60,587 nucleotides of DNA, taken from the NCBI GenBank assembly GCA_003158475.1, contig PMJR01000130.1:1-60587 (forward strand), read 5' to 3'. The notes under the pieces are model-generated. The model worked only from the letters and a program-made list of their open reading frames with translations. It had not been told where the DNA came from and did not search any database. Positions 9,447 to 21,451 of the stretch are shown piece by piece. The position numbers and the translations under genes are program-made. The stretch is from Ignavibacteriota bacterium. GTDB taxonomy: Bacteria; Bacteroidota; Ignavibacteria; UBA10030; UBA6906. Numbering within the stretch: the stretch's first letter is position 1; each line of letters opens with the position of its first letter.

Positions 9447-9790
9447 GAGGACCCGGATATACGCTCTCTTCCTTCGGTGACCTGAGCGCCAGGGCCGGGG
9501 CGGTCAGGCGGCAGGAGGTTTCCCCGGGAGACAGCATCATCGTCCGGACACAGAATTCAGTGTATGCGCTGCGGCTGGGGGAGGATGGCGCGTTCTCCGT
9601 TTCCGGGGGCTGGTTTCGCCGGAAAGGGAGGGAGAACATACGCATGACGATCACCGGGTGCTCCCTTGGGGGGAACATGATCCGAATCGACACGCTCGTC
9701 GCCTGCGGGTTTTCCATTGAGTTCGGCAACCGGCTCATCACCAGTCCCGTCCGGAGTTTTTTTGTCCTCCGGAACGGCTGGGTGAATTGA
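9443..9790 (+). CDS. Small conserved-looking protein of unknown function
   Basis: 115 residues from the ATG at 9443, which has GAGGA six bases upstream and overlaps the stop of the GH47 remnant (ATGA). A GTG at 9419 is also in frame. The protein is beta-rich and soluble, with no signal peptide. The second half has a 'TITGCSLGGNMIRIDTLVA' segment, a pattern I associate with uncharacterised small bacterial proteins but cannot name. The tight coupling to the remnant suggests it was once the downstream partner of the mannosidase gene. Confidence 0.6.
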   Translation: MRGPGYTLSSFGDLSARAGAVRRQEVSPGDSIIVRTQNSVYALRLGEDGAFSVSGGWFRRKGRENIRMTITGCSLGGNMIRIDTLVACGFSIEFGNRLITSPVRSFFVLRNGWVN

Positions 9791-9800
9791 GACGACATAC

Positions 9801-9833
9801 TTGACAATATGCCGGCTGTAGTGTAGATTACAC
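9801..9833 (+). promoter_or_regulatory. Sigma-70-like promoter with dyad over the -10, upstream of the dual kinase gene
   Basis: TTGACA (9801-9806), a 17-base spacer and TAGATT (9824-9829) form a near-consensus promoter. The -10 lies inside a perfect dyad, GTGTA-GAT-TACAC (9821-9833), which looks like an operator. The kinase ATG is about 190 bases downstream and no Shine-Dalgarno sequence precedes it. The rest of 9791-10018 holds no open frame that I can support. Confidence 0.5.
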
Positions 9834-10018
9834 GATTCCTGATTTCCAGTTCATTGAATCAAGGCCCGTACCGGATTCCCCGTGAAGCTTCTGAAGTACG
9901 ACCTGACTATTTCCTTCCGCGAAATTCTCCGTACAGCTCCCTCCGCTCCCGAAATTAGGATCGCAGAAAATTTAAGATTCTGTCTGAATGTCCCGGTACT
10001 CATCGTGGTCGCGCGCGC

Positions 10019-13687
<3,669 letters not shown>

Positions 13688-13713
13688 CCGACCTCAACCG
13701 ATGGAGAATCCCC

Positions 13714-15075
13714 ATGATTTCAAACTTACCGCGCAGATCGCAAGCCGTACTGCTCTTCTGTTGCTTCGTGGCGTTCGTTCAGCCCGCCCCGGCGCAGCTG
13801 AACACTGTTTTCAGTAGCATATTCAACGAGGTTCTCGAGACGCGTCTTGTCCTGAGTCCGGGGAGGCACGCTAACCACTTCGTCCCGGCCGCGAACAAAG
13901 CGAACGCCGAACTTGTCCCTGCGCTCAACAGCCTGATAACGGGAGATATCTCCTCATTTCCTCTCAGTTCGACGAGTCCCAGGATCGGGTTTGATTTTTC
14001 CTCCGGAAGGCCGGTACCGATGACTGAAAGCCTGGGACCGATCATGTCGGAGACGGCAGAACCTCTCGGAAAAGGGAGGCTCGTCGTTCAAGCGAGCTAC
14101 ACATACCTCGATCTCAGTGAAATCAGAGGGCTCCCGACTGATCAGATGGAGTTCACGTTCACTCATGTTCCGGTCACCTCGGGAGAGCCTGCGCTCGGAC
14201 AGAACACTAATGAAAGCGACCTGATCAACCTGGTCATGGACCTGCACACGCGCGTGAGCATTGGTGCGATCATTGCCACGTACGGGGTGACGAACAACCT
14301 TGATCTCAGTGTCGCCCTCCCGATTATTAACGTCCGGATCAACGGTACAGCGACCGCGACAATCGACAGTTACACGTTTGCTTCCGGGGGTGCCGCGCAC
14401 CATTTCTTCGGCGGCGATTCACTGAATCCGGTGCTGACGACAAAGGTCCCGTACGACCAGAGTTCAACAGGGATCGGTGACGTGGCACTCAGGCTGAAAT
14501 ACAACCTCGCGCAGGGGGAGGGGATGAATGCCGCAGCACTCCTCGATGTGCGGCTTCCCTCCGGCAGGGTGGCGGATTTTCTCGGGTCGGGACGGCCGAC
14601 ATACCGGCTATGGGGGATACTTTCTTCGCGTATGGGGGGCCTGACACCACATCTCAATCTGGGTTACACGCACAAAGTGGCCGACCTCCAGAGCGACGCG
14701 ATCGAGTTCAGGCTCGGCTTTGACAGCAAGCTGTCATCGAAATTCACATTCGCTGTCGACGTGCTCGGACAGATCGACGTGAACCCGAGCAAAGCCATTC
14801 ACCTCGCTCCGGGATCCGCCACCATTATCGACAGAATCGATTCTGTGCGGGACAATGCGAGTTCAGGCCGCCTGTCGAACGTCCAGTCTGTCAGAAACGT
14901 CAACCTGAGCAATATCCCCGATTTGAATAATGATGACGCGTTTTCGCTTGCGAGCGGGTTTCGTTATTCTCCCTCGGAGGCAGTCATGCTCTTTGCGGAC
15001 ATTCTTGTACCGCTGAATACAAGGGGCCTGCGGGCGTCCATCGCGCCGACAATAGGCTTCAGTGTCTCCCTGTGA
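13714..15075 (+). CDS. Outer-membrane beta-barrel protein, MetA/phenol-transporter-like
   Basis: About 453 residues from the ATG at 13714; an in-frame ATG at 13663 would overlap the kinase gene and put 17 polar residues before the signal peptide, so it is less likely. The signal peptide ends near 'FVQPAPAQ'. The mature protein alternates amphipathic strands and glycine turns ('VVQASYTYLDLSEIRG', 'STGIGDVALRLKYNLA', 'LLDVRLPSG'), as in the 'transporter' family related to phenol-degradation meta-pathway porins. The final residues 'PTIGFSVSL' fit a barrel C-terminus. It follows the dual-kinase gene by 26 bp and may be co-transcribed. The substrate cannot be inferred. Confidence 0.75.
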   Translation: MISNLPRRSQAVLLFCCFVAFVQPAPAQLNTVFSSIFNEVLETRLVLSPGRHANHFVPAANKANAELVPALNSLITGDISSFPLSSTSPRIGFDFSSGRPVPMTESLGPIMSETAEPLGKGRLVVQASYTYLDLSEIRGLPTDQMEFTFTHVPVTSGEPALGQNTNESDLINLVMDLHTRVSIGAIIATYGVTNNLDLSVALPIINVRINGTATATIDSYTFASGGAAHHFFGGDSLNPVLTTKVPYDQSSTGIGDVALRLKYNLAQGEGMNAAALLDVRLPSGRVADFLGSGRPTYRLWGILSSRMGGLTPHLNLGYTHKVADLQSDAIEFRLGFDSKLSSKFTFAVDVLGQIDVNPSKAIHLAPGSATIIDRIDSVRDNASSGRLSNVQSVRNVNLSNIPDLNNDDAFSLASGFRYSPSEAVMLFADILVPLNTRGLRASIAPTIGFSVSL

Positions 15076-15174
15076 ACGGACGGCCCTGTTTCAGGAACCC
15101 TGCGTTCCCGCTTTGATTCTGTCACCAGGAACGGTTATTTTGCCCGGACAGGACCCACCCGGCATACATCTGCG

Positions 15175-15612
15175 ATGACGAAAAACTACGATCCGCGGAT
15201 GCACTCCGCCGAGCACATACTCAACCAGACGATGGTCCGTATGTTCGACCGGGGACGTGCATTCAGCGCTCACGTCGAGAAGAAGAAATCCAAGTGCGAC
15301 TATCACTTCGAGCGTGATCTGACGGGTGAGGAGAGGGAAGAGCTCGAGCGGCGTGTGAACGAGGTGATCGCCGCCGACCTGCCTGTGCGGGAGGAATATC
15401 TGACGCGGGAAGAGGCGGGCCGCTCGTTCAACCTCTCGCGCCTGCCGGGAGAAGCGGGGGAGACGATCCGCATCATCCGGATCGGCGACTACGACGCATG
15501 CCCGTGCAGCGGCGAGCACGTGGAACACTCGGGCACGATCGGGGCGTTCCGGATACTCTCCACCGCCCACGGGGAGGGTGTCCTCCGCATACGTTTCAGG
15601 CTCGAGGAGTGA
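15175..15612 (+). CDS. alaX: Alanyl-tRNA editing protein, AlaX-like
   Basis: 145 residues, matching the stand-alone second additional domain (SAD) of alanyl/threonyl-tRNA synthetases. The zinc ligands are visible as HSAEH near the N-terminus (~10-14) and the ACPCSGEHV motif near ~110. This family deacylates mischarged tRNA-Ala in trans. No tRNA-binding C-terminal extension is present, so it is the small form. The 99-bp gap upstream contains a weak GGAAC/GTTCC hairpin but no T tract. Confidence 0.85.
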   Translation: MTKNYDPRMHSAEHILNQTMVRMFDRGRAFSAHVEKKKSKCDYHFERDLTGEEREELERRVNEVIAADLPVREEYLTREEAGRSFNLSRLPGEAGETIRIIRIGDYDACPCSGEHVEHSGTIGAFRILSTAHGEGVLRIRFRLEE

Positions 15613-15676
15613 AGCCGGACTTCCGCCGCCATTGCCCGCGGGCAATCTCCAATTCGATCTCGAAAGGGACAACATC

Positions 15677-17113
15677 ATGAAACAGATCGCCGGACTCGTG
15701 TGCGTGCTCATTCTGGGGGCAGGCCCGCTCTCCGGACAGGCACATTACGAGAGGTTCTTCACGGGCGGAACGCTCCGCGTGGATCTGTATCACACCGGGA
15801 CGAAGGGGGAGGAGCGCTTCACGCTGGACCGGGCGCTCCAGGAGGGGCCGTGGCCGGGCCACCGTATCAACCTCGTCGATACGCTCAATCTCGGCGAGTA
15901 CCTCCTGTCGGTGACGGACCGCGCCACGAATACCCTCCTCTATTCCAGGGGATTCTCTTCGCTCTTCAATGAATGGCAGACCACCGATGAGGCTCTCGCG
16001 GGCATCTACCGGACGTTTTCGGAAAGCGTGAGGTTCCCCTCCCCGAGGCGTGCCGTCCGCGTCGCTCTTTCGCGGCGTGACAGGAGGATGGAATTCCACG
16101 AGGTGTTTTCCTGCGTCATCGATCCCGCTGATCCCACACAGGTCATGAAAGAACGTCCGGCGCCCCGCTTCCCGGTCGCTCCGGTGATCGAGAACGGACC
16201 TCCGTCCGTCAAAGTGGACATCCTGGTGATGGGTGACGGTTACGCCGCGGCGGACATGGAGAAGTTCAGGACGGACGTCAGACGCTTCGTGGACACGATG
16301 TTCCGGACACACCCCTTCCGTGAGAGAAAGAGCGACTTCAATGTCTGGCGGATCGACGTCGTGTCGGAGGAGAGCGGGATCGACGTTCCGGACAGAAACG
16401 TGTGGAAGAGGAACGCGCTCGGAACGGCGTACAATACGTTCGGCTCCCCGCGCTACGTGCTGACGGCGGAAAACAAGTCGGTGCGCGACATCGCCGCCGC
16501 CGCCCCGTATGATTTCCTCTGCATCCTCGTGAACGACTCCCGTTACGGAGGAGGAGGGATATACAACCTGTACGCGACGACATACACGAACGAGTCCGTC
16601 GCGGGGCAGGAGTGGCAGATGGACTACGTCTTCGTCCACGAATTCGGACATTCATTCGCGGGGCTGGCGGATGAATACTATACATCGTCGACAGGGTACA
16701 ACGATTTCTACCTTCCCGGCATCGAGCCGTGGGAACCCAACGTGACCGCGCAGGCGGTCGGGGAACGAGTCAAATGGAAGTCAATGCTTACGGCGGGAAT
16801 TCCGGTCCCCACCCCCTGGGAAAAGCCGGCGTATGACAGCGTGGAGGCGATCCGGGGAAAACTCGACCGCCTCGCGCCCGACTACTACCGGAAGAGGGAA
16901 CCGCTGCAGAAAAGTGCCATGGAACTGCTCAGGACGTCGAAATATGCGGGGAGCGTCGGCGTGTTTGAGGGGGCGGGTTACGTCTCGAAGGGGCTCTACC
17001 GCCCGTCGGTCGATTGCAGGATGTTCTCCCTGAGCCTCGCGGATTTCGATCCCGTGTGCAGCGCGGCCATCGGGAGGATGATAGACTTCTACGCCGATCC
17101 GGGGGGGAAGTAA
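15677..17113 (+). CDS. Secreted M64-family zinc metallopeptidase (IgA-peptidase family)
   Basis: 478 residues from the ATG at 15677, preceded by GAAAGGGA and starting with a signal peptide ('KQIAGLVCVLILGAGPLSGQ'). An N-terminal beta domain (~20-165) precedes the peptidase core. The zinc site is HEFGHSFAGLADEYY, with His321, Glu322, His325 and the conserved downstream Asp-Glu-Tyr. 'VDILVMGDGYAAADMEKF' is the typical M64 opening motif. There is no T9SS sorting domain, so it is probably periplasmic or a lipid-free exported enzyme. In-frame codons upstream (from 15578) lack a signal sequence and overlap alaX, so they are rejected. The stop codon lies in the loop of a G7/C10 hairpin. Confidence 0.88.
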   Translation: MKQIAGLVCVLILGAGPLSGQAHYERFFTGGTLRVDLYHTGTKGEERFTLDRALQEGPWPGHRINLVDTLNLGEYLLSVTDRATNTLLYSRGFSSLFNEWQTTDEALAGIYRTFSESVRFPSPRRAVRVALSRRDRRMEFHEVFSCVIDPADPTQVMKERPAPRFPVAPVIENGPPSVKVDILVMGDGYAAADMEKFRTDVRRFVDTMFRTHPFRERKSDFNVWRIDVVSEESGIDVPDRNVWKRNALGTAYNTFGSPRYVLTAENKSVRDIAAAAPYDFLCILVNDSRYGGGGIYNLYATTYTNESVAGQEWQMDYVFVHEFGHSFAGLADEYYTSSTGYNDFYLPGIEPWEPNVTAQAVGERVKWKSMLTAGIPVPTPWEKPAYDSVEAIRGKLDRLAPDYYRKREPLQKSAMELLRTSKYAGSVGVFEGAGYVSKGLYRPSVDCRMFSLSLADFDPVCSAAIGRMIDFYADPGGK

Positions 17114-17123
17114 CCCCCCCCCC
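17101..17123 (+). other. Homopolymeric G7/C10 hairpin enclosing the M64 stop codon
   Basis: Seven G (17101-17107), the loop AAGTAA holding the stop codon, then ten C (17114-17123). It can form a seven-pair GC stem. No T tract follows on the plus strand, so it is not a standard terminator; it could still stall polymerase between these two convergent genes. Homopolymers of this length are also where sequencing errors occur. Confidence 0.6.
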
Positions 17124-17140
17124 GCAGGGCTTTGTACGCG

Positions 17141-18442
17141 TCACACGGCGGTTGCCGGTGGCGGCTGCTCAGGCCGTTTCCTCTTTCTGAAGACCATGAG
17201 CCAGATCAGGGCGGCGATGACGAGAATCCCAGCGATGTAGGCCATAAACGTCATGTCAATCGTCTCCCGGGAGAGTTCGCTCACGAGTTTGTCCAGGGCT
17301 GCGTATTCCGTCCTCCCGAGCATGGCATCCTTCGACAGTCCCTCGCGCCACTCCTTATCGATCTTCTGTTTCCAGAGCGTCTCGACGAAGGGTTGCGGAT
17401 CCTGTTTGCTCGCGGCGAGCGCGGCGACATACTGCCGCACGCTTGAACTGAACGAGGGGCCATCGTTGAAAGCCGCGACAGTGATTCCCGCTGTCGTGAA
17501 CTCCTTCTGGAGGCCCCCCCAGAAACCGGTGTTCAGTCTCGCGTGCCACTCCGCCAGCACGGAGTCCACATGCGCGGCCTCCACGGTGGCTGTTGCGGAC
17601 GCCGTCCTGATTTCCTTCACACCCCCGCGCGCGACCGGGGTCTTCGCGGATCCCTTCCCGGTCGACCCGGTCGGGACCATCGCGCTTGTGGCCGCAACGT
17701 CCGTGATCTTCTCCTTCAGCCCCGCCCAGCGCGCGGTGAAAGCCTGGTACTGCTCGATGAGATTGCCGTAGTCTTTCCCCTGCAGCTGCGTCACGTCCAG
17801 AAATTTCACGTTGTCCGCAGCAATCTCATAGACCCGTGTGAGCACGTTCGTCTTTTCCAGCCGCTGGCCGATCGCCTCTTTCTGCAGGTCGGCAACCTGG
17901 TGGAGGTCTTTCCCGTACGGCAGAAAAATCGTATCTGCGATGGCGAATATCAGCCGATCCTTCGCCGCAAGATTGGCTGAAAGTCTCTTCACCGCTTCAC
18001 GGAGCGCTGTGAGCGATTTCCTGCTTTCCTGCAGCTCGCCGAAAAGTTGATCGCGCTGCGCGGTGAGCGAGTCGAGCCGCGTCGTGAGCGAGTTGAGTCG
18101 GGCTTCGAGCTCACTGAGCTTCACCCCCTGCGTCCGTATAAGGTAGACCCGGTCATAGGTGAGGACCTGAAGGGAGCGGAGCTTCGCAATGCTCTCGGTG
18201 AAGGTCAGCGGGTAGAGTGCTCTGTCCAAAAATTGCTGATGCGGCGCATAGTCCGTTTCGAGCTTTACGATCTCCCCTTTCAGGGATTCGATTTCCTGCG
18301 TGGTCTCCGCGGAATCGAGGTGTGAGGAGATCTGTCGGTACCGGTCTTCAAAATCGCTCTTGAGCGCGAAGTCGGATCGCTGTGCCGTTGCGGCGGCACA
18401 GAGCGTGGCGCCCAGGAGCGCGAGCAGGAATAGTCGGTTCAT
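17141..18442 (-). CDS. Exported coiled-coil protein with C-terminal membrane anchor, unknown function
   Basis: 433 residues. The signal peptide is 'MNRLFLLALLGATLCAAATA'. Residues ~25-185 are strongly helical, with heptad-like stretches rich in Leu, Glu, Arg and Ser, suggesting a long coiled coil. A Gly/Ser/Thr/Ala-rich linker is near ~255-285. One transmembrane helix ('MTFMAYIAGILVIAALIWLM') near ~397-417 is followed by a basic tail, placing most of the protein outside the inner membrane with a short cytoplasmic end. It overlaps the upstream lipoprotein gene by 4 bp, so the two probably act together. I do not recognise the family. Confidence 0.8.
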   Translation of the reverse strand: MNRLFLLALLGATLCAAATAQRSDFALKSDFEDRYRQISSHLDSAETTQEIESLKGEIVKLETDYAPHQQFLDRALYPLTFTESIAKLRSLQVLTYDRVYLIRTQGVKLSELEARLNSLTTRLDSLTAQRDQLFGELQESRKSLTALREAVKRLSANLAAKDRLIFAIADTIFLPYGKDLHQVADLQKEAIGQRLEKTNVLTRVYEIAADNVKFLDVTQLQGKDYGNLIEQYQAFTARWAGLKEKITDVAATSAMVPTGSTGKGSAKTPVARGGVKEIRTASATATVEAAHVDSVLAEWHARLNTGFWGGLQKEFTTAGITVAAFNDGPSFSSSVRQYVAALAASKQDPQPFVETLWKQKIDKEWREGLSKDAMLGRTEYAALDKLVSELSRETIDMTFMAYIAGILVIAALIWLMVFRKRKRPEQPPPATAV

Positions 18443-18900
18443 TTCTTCACCTCGACGATATCGTCAGACGTGAGGAGTGTGTGGAAGTTATCCCCGTCCA
18501 GAAGCTCGACATAAGGAGTGCGCTGATTCAGCGCGGGGTTCCTGAGGCCCACCTCCGAGACGGGTATCGCCCTGTTCAGGAGGAGGGACGAAGGCCCGGG
18601 GGAGAAGACGTAGACATGTTTGAATTTCGGACCGGTGAGAAAGTAGTAACCCTCCGAGCTTCTCAGGAGACGGAGCTTTGCGCCGTGGAGGGCGGTCGAG
18701 TCCTGAAACTCTTCCTGGGCGAGCCCTGCGACCCATGCGGTCACGGAATACCTGACATCCTCTATCTTGTTTGCGCTGGTGACCGTGACGACGCTCTCGA
18801 CGGGCCAGCCGAAATCCACGAGATCCAGCTTCAGACTGCTGCACGATGCCATGAGGAGCAGGGCAGCCGGAACCAAACAGATCTTCACGAGGCGAATCAT
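18439..18900 (-). CDS. Predicted lipoprotein, unknown function
   Basis: 153 residues. The N-terminus has a basic start, a hydrophobic core and the lipobox LMASC (Cys about residue 20), so it should be lipid-anchored. The remainder is a mixed alpha/beta domain with no motif that I recognise. Its end overlaps the start of the coiled-coil gene (ATGA), which supports a two-gene operon reading towards the M64 gene. Confidence 0.8.
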   Translation of the reverse strand: MIRLVKICLVPAALLLMASCSSLKLDLVDFGWPVESVVTVTSANKIEDVRYSVTAWVAGLAQEEFQDSTALHGAKLRLLRSSEGYYFLTGPKFKHVYVFSPGPSSLLLNRAIPVSEVGLRNPALNQRTPYVELLDGDNFHTLLTSDDIVEVKK

Positions 18901-19080
18901 GGGGGATTGGCTCTCCTGACCTGGTTTAGGTGTTGTGTGTGAGTAAATCGCTATAAACTAATGATAAAATGAACTTAACGCAAGGAAAGAGTTGATTTAG
19001 GGCGGCAGTTGACGTACCTTCAATCAGCCCATGCTCCCTCCCTCATCGGGGAGGGCCTCTGCCATCTTAATGCAATACCT

Positions 19081-19497
19081 ATGCCGAAAACCCCCTCGAA
19101 CCCAGGACCCCGCTCGATTCTCATTGTTGAAGATAGCACGGATTTCTCAAACCTCCTGAAGTTCATCGTCGAAGAGGATGGGTTTTCGGGCGTCCAGTTT
19201 CCGCTCAACAGCGATGATATCGTGGGCTGGGCAACGCAACACAAGGTCGCGGCCATACTCATGGACCTGGCGCTGGGGAGGAAAGGGGGGATGGAGTTCA
19301 TCGAGCGGCTCAGGGAGGATCCGGACACTTCTTCGATCCCGATCGTCGTCATCTCCGGGCGGGACCTCCCGATGAAGGAAGTGATGCAATTTCAGTCGCA
19401 GGGTATCAGGTACCTGCGGAAGGGGAGAGTGGAGATGGATGAGATCCGCGAGGCGATCAAGAGTGCCGCCGGGAACGCGGCGGAAAAGAAAAAATGA
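19081..19497 (+). CDS. Stand-alone receiver-domain response regulator
   Basis: 138 residues, a single CheY-like receiver domain. 'ILIVEDS' gives the acidic pocket, 'AILMDLALG' the phospho-acceptor Asp, 'VVISGRD' the Ser/Thr switch and 'RYLRKGR' the conserved Lys. No output domain is present, so it works through a protein partner. The ATG at 19081 is chosen because homologous receivers begin shortly before this strand; a TTG at 19009 would add 24 residues. A 7-bp stem (CCCTCCC/GGGAGGG, 19036-19055) lies in the leader. The stop overlaps the next start by 4 bp. Confidence 0.88.
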   Translation: MPKTPSNPGPRSILIVEDSTDFSNLLKFIVEEDGFSGVQFPLNSDDIVGWATQHKVAAILMDLALGRKGGMEFIERLREDPDTSSIPIVVISGRDLPMKEVMQFQSQGIRYLRKGRVEMDEIREAIKSAAGNAAEKKK

Positions 19498-19970
19498 AGG
19501 TGTATTGCCCGGCTCTCCTGAGCGGAAAGTACATTCCGAATAAGTGTGCGCACCGCGGGGTGACGGGAGGCCAGAACGTCTCGCTGCCGGTTCACTGGGG
19601 AGACGTCCCGCCCGGGACAAAGTCATTCGTCTTCTCCGTCATCGACCGTCACCCGGCGGCAAAGAACTGGGTACACTGGTTCGTGATCAATGTGCCGCAT
19701 TCGGTGCGTGAAATCCCCGAGAATGCCTCCGGGACCCGGGAGAAGATGCCCCCCGGATCTCTCGAGCTGCGCAACTCCTTCGGCAACCTGGGGTACGACG
19801 GGCCCTCGCCTCAGAGGAACTCGGGTCCCCATGAGTACGCGATCACGGTCCATGCTCTCAGCGTGGAATCGCTCCATGTCGGGCCGTTCTCAACCGTGGA
19901 AGAATGCGGGCAGGAGATGAGGACCAGCGTGATCGACAGTGCGAGCACCGTCGGGATATTCCATCGCTGA
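19494..19970 (+). CDS. YbhB/YbcL-type PEBP (Raf-kinase-inhibitor-like) protein
   Basis: 158 residues of the bacterial PEBP family, seen in 'NVSLPVHWGDVPPGTKSF', 'NWVHWFVINVP' and the 'GPHEYAITVHALS' block, which build the anion-binding pocket. No signal peptide is present, so it is probably cytoplasmic. Coupling by ATGA overlap to a lone receiver domain is unusual and hints at a regulatory rather than metabolic role, but this is inference. It ends 18 bp from the convergent GDH gene. Confidence 0.87.
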   Translation: MKVYCPALLSGKYIPNKCAHRGVTGGQNVSLPVHWGDVPPGTKSFVFSVIDRHPAAKNWVHWFVINVPHSVREIPENASGTREKMPPGSLELRNSFGNLGYDGPSPQRNSGPHEYAITVHALSVESLHVGPFSTVEECGQEMRTSVIDSASTVGIFHR

Positions 19971-19988
19971 TCCTCCGCATGCTTCCCG

Positions 19989-21236
19989 CTACACCCACCC
20001 CCGCAACTTTGCCGCCTCTGCCACGCGCGCAACCCCGACCACCATCGCCCCCAGCCTCGGGTGCACCTTCTTCTCCCGCACCGCTTCCTGCACCGTGCGG
20101 TATGCCCGCGTGAGCTTGCTGTCCAGTCGTGCGTGGACCAGTTCCTCATCCCAGAACCAGGAGTAACTGTCCTGGACCATCTCGAAATACGAGACTGTCA
20201 CTCCTCCCGCGCTGGCGAGGATGTCGGGGATGACGTGTATTCCCTTCCGGTTCAGGATGATGTCCGCCTCCGGCGTCGTCGGGCCGTTGGCGAGTTCGCA
20301 AATGATGCGGGCCTTGATGTTCGGTGCATTGGCCGCGGTGATCACATTCTCGAGCGCGGCGGGGTAGAGCACTTCGACATCGAGTTCCAGCAGCGCTTCG
20401 TGCGGGATGACCTTCGCTCCGGGGAAACCGAGGACCGAGCCGGTCTTCAATTTGTGCATGACGAGTTCTTCCGGGTCCATCCCCTCCGGTGCGAAGAGAG
20501 CCCCCCGCGAATCGCTCACCGCGACGAGTTTCCCCCCTCCGAGTATCTCCCTGTGGAGCAACGCCGCACGCTGTCCGGCGTTCCCGAACCCCTGTATGGC
20601 GAACGCCTTCGTCGGGTCCGCACCGAGCAAGCTGCATGCTTCCCGCACGGTGATGACGCCCCCCCTCGCCGTCGCGTCCCGCCTTCCCTCGGTCCCCCCG
20701 ATCTGCTGCGGCTTGTCGGTCAGCGCGCCCGGGTGATGGCGGTTGGTGATCGTTTCATATTCATCCATCATCCAGGCCATCGTCTGGGGGTTCGTGTAGA
20801 CATCGGGGGCGGGAACATCCCTGTCGACGCCGATCAGCGGCGCGATGGCCCGTATGTAGGCCCGCGAGAGGTTCTCGAGTTCCCGCGGCGACATCGATTT
20901 CGGATCGCAGCAGACCCCCCCCTTGGCTCCTCCCAGCGGGAGGTCTGCCACGGCGGTCTTCCATGTCATCCATGATGCGAGCGCCCGGATTGTGTCCACG
21001 GTTTCATCCGGATGGAAACGTATCCCCCCCTTCGCGGGTCCCCGCGCATAATTGTACTGGATCCGGTATGCGTGGTAGTTGTTGATCCTGCCGTCGTCCA
21101 TCCTGACCTGGAGCGTGCACCGGAACTCACGCTGGGGCCAGGAGAGGAGCTCGACCGTCGCCGGATCAAGATGGAGCAGTTTTGCAGCCTCCCTGACCTG
21201 GTGTTGTGCAACCTGGAAAGAGTTATATGATTCCAT
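19989..21236 (-). CDS. Glutamate dehydrogenase, Thermus/archaeal-type (third GDH of the cluster)
   Basis: 415 residues, typical for the shorter hexameric Glu/Leu/Phe/Val dehydrogenases. The substrate-binding segment '[11 protein letters not shown]', the catalytic Lys in 'PLGGAKGG' and the Asp in '[11 protein letters not shown]' are present. The Rossmann motif is GFGNAG, with SDSRG at the end of the second strand. It catalyses glutamate + NAD(P)+ + water to 2-oxoglutarate + ammonium. It differs in subfamily from the two ~450-residue GDHs further up the same operon and is the last gene of the array. It contains an inserted His/Arg-rich loop ('[20 protein letters not shown]') of the usual type. 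Cofactor preference is not certain. Confidence 0.92.
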   Translation of the reverse strand: MESYNSFQVAQHQVREAAKLLHLDPATVELLSWPQREFRCTLQVRMDDGRINNYHAYRIQYNYARGPAKGGIRFHPDETVDTIRALASWMTWKTAVADLPLGGAKGGVCCDPKSMSPRELENLSRAYIRAIAPLIGVDRDVPAPDVYTNPQTMAWMMDEYETITNRHHPGALTDKPQQIGGTEGRRDATARGGVITVREACSLLGADPTKAFAIQGFGNAGQRAALLHREILGGGKLVAVSDSRGALFAPEGMDPEELVMHKLKTGSVLGFPGAKVIPHEALLELDVEVLYPAALENVITAANAPNIKARIICELANGPTTPEADIILNRKGIHVIPDILASAGGVTVSYFEMVQDSYSWFWDEELVHARLDSKLTRAYRTVQEAVREKKVHPRLGAMVVGVARVAEAAKLRGWV

Positions 21237-21253
21237 CGCCGTCGTTCCGGATG

Positions 21254-21451
21254 CTATGAATGTTTCCCCCCCGGTTTCCGTCCCTGGTCCTTCGGGTCAT
21301 AGACATCGATGATGATCCGGTACCAGCAGTTCTTGCACGTGAGCGCCCGGTCGACGCTCAACAGCACCTGCTGCCATGGGCTCAGTTTCTGTCCGCAGTG
21401 CGGGCAGGCGTCGAATATCTTCGTGTCGTGATCAGGCACCCGGGCTGGCAA
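21254..21451 (-). CDS. Small zinc-ribbon protein inside the GDH operon
   Basis: 65 residues from a TTG start preceded by GGAGAA; a GTG four codons later is an alternative. Two CxxC knuckles, CPHC (~16-19) and CKNC (~39-42), would bind one zinc. The sequence between is amphipathic and the tail is basic. It overlaps the end of the upstream REC-ATP-grasp gene by 20 bp and lies 17 bp before the GDH gene, so it is in the same transcript. The role is unknown; a protein- or nucleic-acid-binding adaptor is possible. Confidence 0.65.
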   Translation of the reverse strand: MPARVPDHDTKIFDACPHCGQKLSPWQQVLLSVDRALTCKNCWYRIIIDVYDPKDQGRKPGGKHS

